36,877 nt of DNA from RGIG2206 sp045577615. Its GTDB lineage: Bacteria; Bacillota; Clostridia; Oscillospirales; Acutalibacteraceae. The position numbers and the translations under genes were made by a program. Numbering within the stretch: the first letter of the stretch is position 1; every line of letters begins with the position of its first letter. Location: positions 1-36,877 of the forward strand of contig JAZNIT010000061.1 in assembly GCA_045577615.1 (NCBI GenBank). Direction: 5' to 3'. The notes below the pieces were generated by a model that saw only the letters and a program-made list of their open reading frames with translations, was not told where the DNA came from and searched no databases. Of the stretch, positions 8,100 to 14,741 are shown piece after piece.

Positions 8100-8446
8100 T
8101 AAAACATACCCGGCAGATTCATTCCGCCCGTGATGGCACCCATACGCTCTTCACTGTCGCTGACAGCGGCACGGATAGCCTCGTTAACTGCGGCAGTTAC
8201 CAAATCCTCAAGCATATCTACGTCGTCGGGGTCAACAACGTCGGGGTTGATTGAAAGGCCGATAAGCTCATGCTTGCCGTTAACGGTGGCAGATACCATA
8301 TTGCCGCCTGAGGTTGCGGTATACTCCTTTGCCTCAAGCTCTGCCTGGGCGTTTTGCATATCCTCTTGCATTTTTTGTGCTTGCTTAAGCATTGACTGCA
8401 TATTGCCGGAGCCACCGCCGTAGCCTTGGGGTAATCTTGCTTTCAT
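8099..8446 (-). CDS. YbaB/EbfC family nucleoid-associated protein
   Basis: Small DNA-binding dimer of about 115 residues with a Gly-rich N-terminus (LPQGYGGGSGNMQ), the QAQKMQEDMQNAQAELEAKEY helix and the family core (VNGKHELIGLSINPDVVDPDDVDMLEDLVTAAVNEA). It is thought to bind and bend DNA nonspecifically. I chose the ATG at 8446; the frame runs three codons further to a TTG that overlaps the AAAGGA ribosome-binding site. It sits between dnaX and recR with a 20-base gap to dnaX. Confidence 0.93.
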   Translation of the reverse strand: MKARLPQGYGGGSGNMQSMLKQAQKMQEDMQNAQAELEAKEYTATSGGNMVSATVNGKHELIGLSINPDVVDPDDVDMLEDLVTAAVNEAIRAAVSDSEERMGAITGGMNLPGMF

Positions 8447-8466
8447 ATTATTCAAATCCTTTCGGT

Positions 8467-10167
8467 TTATTGTTCTGATGTGGGAAGCCCTGCCTCTTTA
8501 GCGGTTAAAATCAACTTGTCCAGAGGGTCATTCTCCATAACGGGGGCTGCCTTTTCTACCGCTGTGTAGGGGCCGATTTTGTAGGGACGGCCCGTTACAA
8601 ATGAGATGGCCGCCTTAAGATTGCCGCGATGACGGGCATCCTTATTAACCATATCTTTGAAGCTTTCGTGGGCGATTTTAATCAGCATATACTCCCCTTG
8701 CACATAGGCCTGAGAGCCGCTGAGCGCCGCCTTCATCATGGGGTCATTTTTGCCAACTGCCGCCAAAACCTCGTTCCAACGGTCGAAGAGCACCGGCTCG
8801 CCATCCTCTGACAGAGGGGCAGGCTCTGCCTTTTGCTCTGCCACGGGTGTGGGTGTGGGAGCAGGAGCAGGCTCGGGCTTAACCTCGGTCTTGGGCTCGG
8901 CCGTTTGTGCGGCTTGCTCTATCCGAGCGATTTTTTGCGCCACGGGTGAAGGCTCTGCCTTTTGGGGAGCAGGGGCAGGAGCCTCTTTTTTGGGTTGGGG
9001 TTGAGGAGTTGGTGCTGCCTCTTGCACGCGGACACCGCCACACTCGAGAGCAACTATGCGGCGCAGCAAAGCGGCGGTAGAGGTGTCGAGAGAGGGATCG
9101 CTCAGCTTGATAAAGGCAGTTTCAACAGCGGTGCGACGGGCTGCGCCTGCTCGCATATCGGCTGCAGTTGACTCCATAAGCTCCATTGCGTGAAGGATGG
9201 TGTCAAGACCAACCTTGCGGCTAAGCTCGGTCAGCTGCTCCATCTCACTTTGAGGGCAACGTAGAAGCTTTTCAGGCTCGCGCACCGATTTGATAAGCAT
9301 CATATCCCGCAAATATCCTACCAGCTCGTCGCAAAGACGACCCAGATCCTTAGCGCCTGCATAAAGGCGGTCGATAAGGTCAAGGCAAGCGGCGGTATCG
9401 CCCGAAAAGGCGTAGTTAAGCAATTCGTAAAGGTACTGTCTGCCCGACATTCCTGCGCAATCAAGCACCGTTTGCTCGTCAACGTCCCCTGCGCTGCAGC
9501 AGACGTCAAGCAATGACAAGGCGTCGCGCATTGCGCCGTCGGCCAATTTGCCGATAAGCAGTGCGGCGTCGCGAGTGAGGCCAAAGCCCTCTTGCTCTGC
9601 CACGTATTGCAAGCGGTCGGCAATATCGTCGGGAGAAATGCGGCGAAAATCGAAGCGCTGACAACGGGAAAGAATGGTTGCAGGCAGCTTGTGAACCTCG
9701 GTTGTGGCGAGGATGAAAATTATATGCTCAGGGGGCTCCTCAAGAGTTTTGAGCAAGGCGTTAAAGGCGGCCACCGAAAGCATATGCACCTCGTCAATAA
9801 TATAAACGCGGTATTTGGCGGTGGCAGGGGTAAAGGCGCTTGCGGCACGCAGCTCGCGAATGTCGTCAACACCGTTATTGGAAGCGGCATCTATCTCGAT
9901 AATATCAAGAATGGTTTCGTCGTCAATGCCGCGGCAAACCTCGCACTCGTTGCAGGGATTGCCCTTGTCGGAATTGAGGCAGTTGACCGCCTTTGCCAAA
10001 ATCTTGGCGCAGGAGGTTTTGCCCGTTCCGCGAGAGCCTGTGAAAAGGTAGGCGTGGCTGAGTCGACCTTCGGTTATTTGGTTTTTAAGGGTGCGCACCA
10101 CCTGGGGCTGACCGCATACGCCCGAAAAATCTGACGGACGGTATTTGCGATAAAGGGCACGATACAT
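8467..10167 (-). CDS. dnaX: DNA polymerase III subunit gamma/tau
   Basis: AAA+ clamp-loader subunit. The 566-residue product opens MYRALYRKYRPSDF and carries the Walker A GSRGTGKTS at about residues 45-53, a four-Cys zinc module (CLNSDKGNPCNECEVC), the Walker B region IIDEVHML and sensor 1 LATTE. A long Pro/Ala/Lys/Glu-rich linker (about 380-460) leads to the tau-specific C-terminal domain. The ATG at 10167 has AGGAGG seven bases upstream; the frame is open 40 codons further, but that stretch is the SRP RNA gene and is not coding. It follows the SRP RNA, as in many Firmicutes. Confidence 0.96.
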   Translation of the reverse strand: MYRALYRKYRPSDFSGVCGQPQVVRTLKNQITEGRLSHAYLFTGSRGTGKTSCAKILAKAVNCLNSDKGNPCNECEVCRGIDDETILDIIEIDAASNNGVDDIRELRAASAFTPATAKYRVYIIDEVHMLSVAAFNALLKTLEEPPEHIIFILATTEVHKLPATILSRCQRFDFRRISPDDIADRLQYVAEQEGFGLTRDAALLIGKLADGAMRDALSLLDVCCSAGDVDEQTVLDCAGMSGRQYLYELLNYAFSGDTAACLDLIDRLYAGAKDLGRLCDELVGYLRDMMLIKSVREPEKLLRCPQSEMEQLTELSRKVGLDTILHAMELMESTAADMRAGAARRTAVETAFIKLSDPSLDTSTAALLRRIVALECGGVRVQEAAPTPQPQPKKEAPAPAPQKAEPSPVAQKIARIEQAAQTAEPKTEVKPEPAPAPTPTPVAEQKAEPAPLSEDGEPVLFDRWNEVLAAVGKNDPMMKAALSGSQAYVQGEYMLIKIAHESFKDMVNKDARHRGNLKAAISFVTGRPYKIGPYTAVEKAAPVMENDPLDKLILTAKEAGLPTSEQ

Positions 10168-10194
10168 AGCGACGCCTCCTGTCAAAAGTGAATT

Positions 10195-10350
10195 GAAGCC
10201 GTTCATATAAATGGGTATGCGAATGTACAGATTGACTGCGGCACACAGATAAATCCGCTTAATGCTGCTCGGTTCCCCGCCTGACATGATTCACGGCAAC
10301 CCGTCGCACAGGACCAATACATTCGCACGCCCAAATGTACGAGCGGCTAC
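10195..10350 (-). ncRNA. ffs: Signal recognition particle RNA (small bacterial SRP RNA)
   Basis: On the minus strand at 10264-10285 is the SRP domain IV core: CAGG and AGCA sides of the symmetric loop around a GGAA tetraloop, with downstream GAGCAGC. The ends form a long helix: 10318-10333 pairs with 10212-10227 over 16 positions (one C-A mismatch, one G-U), and pairing continues outward between about 10335-10350 and 10195-10210. A strong promoter starts transcription at about 10350. Location directly upstream of dnaX is the conserved synteny of scr/ffs in Firmicutes. The exact 3' end is uncertain; no terminator is visible before the dnaX ribosome-binding site, so read-through into dnaX is possible. 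Confidence 0.88.
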
Positions 10351-10356
10351 CGATTT

Positions 10357-10385
10357 ATTATAATACATTTCGAGAGATTTATCAA
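10357..10385 (-). promoter_or_regulatory. Promoter of the SRP RNA (and probably dnaX)
   Basis: Minus strand TTGATA (5 of 6), 17-bp spacer, TATAAT (6 of 6). The predicted start lies about seven bases downstream, at the base of the long terminal helix of the SRP RNA. No other promoter is evident before dnaX. Confidence 0.8.
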
Positions 10386-10432
10386 GATATATTTTCGATT
10401 TTGCCCCATAATATAAAAACCGCAACGGCTTT

Positions 10433-10770
10433 GCCCAAGTGTTCGTAAGGACACTTGGGCAGTTTTATTCGCCATTCGGCGAGTGATATTGCTTCGCAGT
10501 GATATTTGAACTAAAGTTCAAGTGATATTGCCTGCGGCAGTTTGAAGGCGAATAAAATATCACTGAAGCCGCAAGTCTTCAATATCACTTTCGCAAAGCG
10601 AAAATATCACTCTTTGCGTAGCAAAGAATATCACTAAACAAAAATACTACCCGAAAAAGAGTTTTGATTTCTCTTCTTCGGGTAGTTTTGTCTTATACTG
10701 TTACAAGCAGGGATTTTGTGTACCAAATTCCCTATTCGCTATAGACAACTGTCCTTAGCAGCCCTGCTCA
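10433..10770. repeat. Structured repeat E1: multi-hairpin array with AGTGATATT / AATATCACT units
   Basis: This fills most of the gap between the SRP promoter and the next minus-strand gene. In plus-strand order: hairpin 10433-10460 (10-bp stem, loop TCGTAAGG); TTTTATTCGCC at 10463-10473 pairing perfectly with GGCGAATAAAA at 10547-10557. Between those arms are three AGTGATATT units (10482, 10498, 10521) alternating with tiny hairpins. After them come four AATATCACT units (10556, 10581, 10603, 10627), the reverse complement of the first set, separated by hairpins 10565-10580, 10590-10602 and 10612-10626. Then a terminator-like hairpin 10646-10686, the decamer TTTGTCTTAT (10687-10696), and a hairpin at 10710-10732 after AACAAGCAGG-like sequence. 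A homologous copy (E2) lies at 33091. No coding potential is seen inside. Confidence 0.85.
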
Positions 10771-10807
10771 TTTGCGTTACGGTTTTGTGTTGGTTGAGAA
10801 TGGCCGA

Positions 10808-10933
10808 ATGAATAGTCAGAAGGAAGGTAAATTGAGGAGAAGATTGAAAAAACAACGGCGATTGCGGCATCGCCGCCGAAAAAAACAAAACGAGGAACTG
10901 AGTTCACTCGGCCACCCTATAGCTTTATTCTAA
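10808..10933 (+). CDS. Possible 41-residue very basic peptide (uncertain)
   Basis: An ATG-initiated frame encodes 41 residues with an Arg/Lys-rich centre (about residues 8-27, e.g. LRRRLKKQRRLRHRRRKKQ) and the tail ELSSLGHPIALF. The frame is open about 20 codons further upstream without an obvious better start. No clear ribosome-binding site precedes the ATG. It lies in the otherwise gene-free stretch between repeat E1 and the DUF1643 gene, on the opposite strand to both neighbouring genes. It may be a real small basic protein, a relic of a mobile element, or chance. Confidence 0.22.
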   Translation: MNSQKEGKLRRRLKKQRRLRHRRRKKQNEELSSLGHPIALF

Positions 10934-10981
10934 TAAACAAATTTCAAGGGTTTATTAACTTAATATGAATAATCTGTATCT

Positions 10982-11611
10982 TTATTTTAACAAAAGGTCA
11001 AGGTATCCCTCGATGTCAAAGGGTTTGGTGGCTTCATCCTTTTTAAGGTACAAGGGGTGATGGGGATGCCCCGCCTTGGACACCTTGCCCGCGCAAAGCC
11101 ATCGGGCCGACCGTTTTTTGCCTGCCTCAATCATATCCCGAACACAGTCGGCAAGATAGGGGCGCTTGGTGATAATCGTGCCCCAGGCCGCCCAGACAGC
11201 AGGGGTGTTGCCCTCGCTGTAAAGGTCGAGAATGTAATTGAAAGCCTGCATATTCTGACGGTGAAGGTTGGCGTTAACCTCTTTATCCATATCGTCGGGG
11301 TTGGTGGCTCGCTGAGCATAGACGTTGAACATAATCCAACTGTCGAAGCCGTTGGCATCGGCAATGCGCGCCACCGATTTGAGGGTGTTATCCAAATCGT
11401 CGGGGGCGGCAGTGGAGGGATTTATGCCCACGCAAATGAGGGGATTTTTGCCTCTGGTACCCAATATGTAACGGTATTCGCCGTAGCTGTTGGGCACGTA
11501 AAGCCACTTTTCGTGGTCGTAGCTTTCAAGCTCGGTCAGGTCGGATTGGCGCAGCGCCTCGTCAAAATCAATGATGGCCAAGCCGCTTGTATCACTTTTT
11601 GGAACGTGCAT
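10982..11611 (-). CDS. DUF1643 domain-containing protein
   Basis: Cytosolic protein of 209 residues. The DUF1643 core is visible from about residue 45: YRYILGTRGKNPLICVGINPSTAAPDDLDNTL, then FDSWIMFNVYAQRATNP and the later WAAWGTII and HPHHPLYL segments. Function is unknown; members are small single-domain proteins often seen in phage or accessory regions. AGGAG precedes the ATG at a proper distance. It is separated from fba by a strong bidirectional terminator and is followed downstream by repeat E1. No promoter is obvious in the 20 bases between the terminator and the start. Confidence 0.85.
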   Translation of the reverse strand: MHVPKSDTSGLAIIDFDEALRQSDLTELESYDHEKWLYVPNSYGEYRYILGTRGKNPLICVGINPSTAAPDDLDNTLKSVARIADANGFDSWIMFNVYAQRATNPDDMDKEVNANLHRQNMQAFNYILDLYSEGNTPAVWAAWGTIITKRPYLADCVRDMIEAGKKRSARWLCAGKVSKAGHPHHPLYLKKDEATKPFDIEGYLDLLLK

Positions 11612-11631
11612 TTTATACTCCTGTACTTATT

Positions 11632-11660
11632 AAAAAAGAGTGCCGTTTGGCACTCTTTTT
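11632..11660. terminator. Terminator downstream of fba
   Basis: Stem AAAAAGAGTGCC / GGCACTCTTTTT with a GTTT loop, A-run on one side and T-run on the other. On the minus strand it ends the fba transcript just before the DUF1643 gene. Confidence 0.88.
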
Positions 11661-11670
11661 ATCATTAAAA

Positions 11671-12534
11671 TTAAGCCTTGCCGATTGAACCAAAGAGTTC
11701 CATCTTTTCTTTAACGGTTTCTTTAATAGCGTCAAAGCCGGGAGCAAGCAGCTTGCGGGGGTCGAAGCCCTTGCCTGCCTGATCCTTACCCTCTTCAATG
11801 TACTTGCGGGTTGCGGCAGCAAATGCCAACTGGCACTCGGTGTTAACGTTGATCTTTGAAACGCCGAGAGAGATGGCCTTCTTAATCATATCAGCGGGGA
11901 TACCGGTGCCGCCGTGAAGAACGAGGGGCATATCGCCGGTGAGCTGCTGAATAGCATCGAGAGTGTCGAAAGAAAGGCCTGCCCAGTTTGCAGGATATTT
12001 GCCGTGGATGTTGCCGATGCCTGCTGCGAGCATGGTTACGCCAAGGTCAGCAATCATCTTGCACTCTTCAGGGTCTGCAACTTCGCCGTTGCCAACAACG
12101 CCGTCTTCCTCGCCGCCGATAGCGCCAACCTCTGCTTCAAGTGAAAGGCCGAGTTTACCGGTAAGCTCTACCAACTCGCGAGTTTTTGCAATATTCTCTT
12201 CGATGGGGTAATGTGAGCCGTCGAACATAACTGATGAGAAGCCTGCCTCGATGCACTTTTTGGCGCCTTCGTAGCTGCCGTGGTCGAGGTGAAGAGCAAC
12301 GGGAACAGTGATGCCCAACTCGTTGATCATACCGTTAACCATACCAACGATGGTGGTATAACCGCACATATATTTGCCTGCGCCCTCGGAAACACCGAGG
12401 ATTACGGGACTCTGAAGCTCCTGAGCGGTGAGCAGGATAGCCTTGGTCCATTCAAGGTTGTTGATGTTGAACTGGCCAACTGCATAGTGACCTGCCTTTG
12501 CTTTGGTAAGCATTTCTTTTGCTGATACTAACAT
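11671..12534 (-). CDS. fba: Class II fructose-bisphosphate aldolase
   Basis: Zinc-dependent glycolytic enzyme that reversibly cleaves fructose-1,6-bisphosphate to DHAP and glyceraldehyde-3-phosphate. The 287-residue protein shows the class II signatures: GQFNINNLEW near 20-29, VALHLDHGS (catalytic Asp and zinc-ligand His) near 80-88, SVMFDGSH near 100-107, EAEVGAIGGEEDG near 131-143, then VLHGGTGIP and INVNTE for phosphate and zinc binding. The length is typical. AAAGGAG precedes the ATG. It is monocistronic, with its own promoter, a leader palindrome and a terminator. Confidence 0.96.
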   Translation of the reverse strand: MLVSAKEMLTKAKAGHYAVGQFNINNLEWTKAILLTAQELQSPVILGVSEGAGKYMCGYTTIVGMVNGMINELGITVPVALHLDHGSYEGAKKCIEAGFSSVMFDGSHYPIEENIAKTRELVELTGKLGLSLEAEVGAIGGEEDGVVGNGEVADPEECKMIADLGVTMLAAGIGNIHGKYPANWAGLSFDTLDAIQQLTGDMPLVLHGGTGIPADMIKKAISLGVSKINVNTECQLAFAAATRKYIEEGKDQAGKGFDPRKLLAPGFDAIKETVKEKMELFGSIGKA

Positions 12535-12562
12535 AATATACTACTCCTTTTCGCGTATATCC

Positions 12563-12580
12563 TGTTCAAAAAATTGAACA
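12563..12580 (-). promoter_or_regulatory. Palindrome in the fba leader (candidate operator)
   Basis: A perfect inverted repeat TGTTCAA-AAAA-TTGAACA lies about 15 bases beyond the fba -10 box, between the predicted transcription start and the ribosome-binding site. The position fits a repressor operator or a short leader hairpin. No known regulator is recognised. Confidence 0.5.
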
Positions 12581-12595
12581 TTTATTAACGGTATG

Positions 12596-12624
12596 ATTAT
12601 ACAACATATTGATACAAAAATCAA
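12596..12624 (-). promoter_or_regulatory. Promoter of fba
   Basis: Minus strand TTGATT (4 of 6), 17-bp spacer, TATAAT (6 of 6). It begins only a few bases after the stop codon of the CobW-DUF1980 gene, where no terminator is visible, so read-through from the hisS operon into fba is also possible. Confidence 0.75.
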
Positions 12625-12631
12625 TAGCAAA

Positions 12632-13573
12632 TCAATAAAATGTGGCTACTTGTTGTTCGGGAGGCTGTGCGCCGCTGAAGCTGAGAATGTGCAGCACGGG
12701 GCCCTTGCCGCGATAAGCCTTGTTATGCTCAAAGGCAATCTCGGCGGTAACTACCGCCCAATCACGAGAATTGAGGGTGTGAGCGTTGCTCCAGGTGGCA
12801 ACCATTCCCCCATACTGAATGTCGTCGGCACAGCAGGTCATAATGTGGCGGCCGATTACAAAAGTATCCTTGGGCAGCTTGCCGTCAACGGCGATTATGC
12901 CCTTGAACTGCACCTTTTTGCCGATATATTTTTTAGGCTCTTCCATTATATCGCGATACCAGAGGGCATAATCCTCATCGGCAATCTCAATGATGGGAGC
13001 GTTTATATCAAAGGGCAGCGGATCCTCAATATCGTCATATTCGGTGGTGCCGTCAAGATAATCGTAGGCAATGTCGGCCCTGCGGCTTACGCCGCGCACG
13101 ATTTTGTGCAGGGGCATTTTGTCCATACCCTTGGGGCAACGGTTAAAGATAACCAAGTCGCAGGATTGCAGCTTGTCCACCACGAGAGAACGCATATTGT
13201 TGTTATAGTTGATAGCGGTGTTGGCGTCAACAAAAAGCATCTCTTGCGCTACCTGCCAGTTGCCGGGCAGAGCGGAAAATAGGCTGTTGAGCTGCCACAT
13301 TCCGTTATATTCAACGATAACTCGCTCACTGCCATCCCTCTTTTGCAGAGCGCTCAGGCGGTCGGGAGTGAACCATTGCTCATCCTCTACAAGGTGAAGG
13401 TGAACGTTTTTGCCGCTGAACATAGTGGCGTCGTACTCCTCTACACCCTCTTCACAAAGAATAAGTGTGGTGTGCTCCCCTTTGTTGAAGCGCTTGTCCT
13501 GCAAGGTTTCTTGTATAAATTTGGTTTTGCCTGCTTCAAGGAAGCCGGTAAAAAGGTATACGGGAATTTCCAT
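12632..13573 (-). CDS. Degenerate CobW-like P-loop protein with C-terminal DUF1980/TIGR03943-like domain
   Basis: The 313-residue protein appears to be a two-part fusion. The N-terminus looks like a CobW/G3E GTPase with P-loop TGFLEAGKTKF (GxxxxGKT at residues 10-17), but the CxCC metal site is absent, the Walker B ESSG-like motif is replaced by VEYNGMW, and the guanine motif by NRCPKG. From about residue 225 the sequence (YIGKKVQFKGIIAVDGKLPKD, then FVIGRHIMTCCADDIQYGG) resembles the C-terminal domain of YcgQ/TIGR03943 permease-partner proteins. I infer a metal-trafficking role coupled to the adjacent CobW. The start at 13573 is supported by GAGGGGG; the frame extends 20 codons upstream inside the preceding gene. 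Confidence 0.75.
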   Translation of the reverse strand: MEIPVYLFTGFLEAGKTKFIQETLQDKRFNKGEHTTLILCEEGVEEYDATMFSGKNVHLHLVEDEQWFTPDRLSALQKRDGSERVIVEYNGMWQLNSLFSALPGNWQVAQEMLFVDANTAINYNNNMRSLVVDKLQSCDLVIFNRCPKGMDKMPLHKIVRGVSRRADIAYDYLDGTTEYDDIEDPLPFDINAPIIEIADEDYALWYRDIMEEPKKYIGKKVQFKGIIAVDGKLPKDTFVIGRHIMTCCADDIQYGGMVATWSNAHTLNSRDWAVVTAEIAFEHNKAYRGKGPVLHILSFSGAQPPEQQVATFY

Positions 13574-13583
13574 TTTAACCCCC

Positions 13584-14741
13584 TCAGACACCAAACAGTG
13601 CCTTAAGCTTGTCTTCGTTAATGCCTGAGCCAATTACGCAAAGGCGACCGATAACGGCGGCGCAGCCTGTGCGGACGTCGGGCTCGCCGGGCACATAGTC
13701 AAAGTGAATCCAGTTGCCGTCTTGACCTGCAACGATGCCCTTGGCACGCAAAACGATGCCGTACTCTTCGTCAGACAGAGCGTTGAGGGCGTCGGTGATG
13801 GACTGTGCAGTGAACTTGGCGGCTGTTTCTACACCCCAGCTTGAGAAAACCTCGTCGGCGTGGTGGTGATGGTGGCCGTGGTCGTGGCAGCCGCAATCGC
13901 AGTGCTCGTCGTGGTCATGATGGTGATGCTCGTGGTCGTGGCAGCCGCAATCGCAATGCTCGCCGTGGTCGTGATGATGGTGATGCTCGTGGTCGTGGCA
14001 GCCGCAGTCGCAGTGCTCATCGTGGTCGTGGTGATGGTGATGCTCGTGGTCGTGGCAGCCGCAGTCGCAGTGCTCGTCGTGGTGATGGTGATGCTCGTGG
14101 TGATGGTGAGCCTCTTCTTCAAGGTGCTTTAGCTCATCCTCGAGGGTGTGCTTATCCTCCATAGCGGCGAGAATTTGGCTGCCGTCAAGCTGACTCCAGG
14201 GAGTTGCAACAACGATAGCGGTGGCGTTATGCTCGCGAAGCATCTCAACTGCGGTAGCAAGCTTGCCTTCGTCCATTCCGTCGGTGTGGCTGAGGATGAT
14301 TGTGCCTGCGTGCTCAACCTGATTGTTGAAAAACTCGCCGAAATTCTTCATATACATACGGCATTTGCCTGCGTCAACAACGGTGGTGAAGGAATTAAGC
14401 ACCGCGTCGTCACGCTTAAGGCCACTGACAGCGCCGATAACGTCGCTCAGCTTGCCAACGCCCGAGGGCTCGATAATAACGCGGTCGGGTGAATATTCGT
14501 CAAGCACCTTGCCGAGAGCCTCTGCAAAGTCGCCCACAAGGGAGCAGCAAATGCAGCCGGAATTCATCTCGGTAACTTCAATGCCTGCATCCTGCATAAA
14601 TCCGCCGTCGATGCCGATTTCACCAAACTCGTTTTCAATAAGCACAAGGCGCTCGCCTTGATATGCCTCTTTAATCAGCTTTTTAATAAGGGTGGTTTTG
14701 CCTGCGCCCAAAAAGCCTGAAAATATATCAATTTTAGTCAT
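13584..14741 (-). CDS. CobW/COG0523 family GTPase metallochaperone with His/Cys-rich repeat loop
   Basis: A 385-residue G3E GTPase of the CobW/ZigA/YciC group, which insert or shuttle zinc or related metals in the cytosol. Motifs: P-loop GFLGAGKT (residues 9-16), ENEFGE, the metal-binding CICC (63-66), Walker B EPSG and the switch region. The guanine-specificity motif is altered (LSHTDG). About residues 215-297 form a loop of four CDCGC units in poly-His/Asp, with 43 His in roughly 83 residues. A CobW C-terminal domain follows. The ATG at 14741 overlaps the end of aspS by 8 bases, with AAGGTG upstream. It is third gene of the T-box-controlled operon. Confidence 0.92.
   Translation of the reverse strand: MTKIDIFSGFLGAGKTTLIKKLIKEAYQGERLVLIENEFGEIGIDGGFMQDAGIEVTEMNSGCICCSLVGDFAEALGKVLDEYSPDRVIIEPSGVGKLSDVIGAVSGLKRDDAVLNSFTTVVDAGKCRMYMKNFGEFFNNQVEHAGTIILSHTDGMDEGKLATAVEMLREHNATAIVVATPWSQLDGSQILAAMEDKHTLEDELKHLEEEAHHHHEHHHHHDEHCDCGCHDHEHHHHHDHDEHCDCGCHDHEHHHHHDHGEHCDCGCHDHEHHHHDHDEHCDCGCHDHGHHHHHADEVFSSWGVETAAKFTAQSITDALNALSDEEYGIVLRAKGIVAGQDGNWIHFDYVPGEPDVRTGCAAVIGRLCVIGSGINEDKLKALFGV
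13862..14113 (-). repeat. In-frame tandem repeat encoding the His/Cys-rich loop of CobW
   Basis: Four imperfect units, anchored by GTGGCAGCCGCA on the plus strand at 13884, 13938, 13995 and 14052, giving periods of 54, 57 and 57 bp (18-19 codons). Each encodes HC-D-C-G-C followed by His/Asp/Glu runs. All length differences are multiples of three, so the frame is kept. Unit number is likely to vary between strains. Confidence 0.9.

Noticed and set aside
10168..10287. 40-codon N-terminal extension of DnaX
   Set aside because: The stretch is part of the SRP RNA gene, and AGGAGG is correctly spaced before the ATG at 10167.
10433..10640. AGTGATATT / AATATCACT series as a CRISPR array
   Set aside because: The repeats are only 9 nt, occur in both orientations, and the spacers are short palindromes of 7-16 nt. 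No cas genes are present.
12632..13573. The second CobW-like gene as a pseudogene of the first
   Set aside because: The frame is intact over 313 codons with its own ribosome-binding site and a distinct C-terminal domain, so it is a divergent fusion rather than a decayed copy.
13862..14113. Regular 54-57 bp repeats as a CRISPR or intergenic repeat
   Set aside because: They lie inside the CobW reading frame, keep the frame, and encode the expected His/Cys metal-binding loop.
13841..14164. Arg/Ser/Gly-rich plus-strand frame opposite the His-rich repeats
   Set aside because: A mirror of the in-frame repeat; low complexity follows from the repeat itself.
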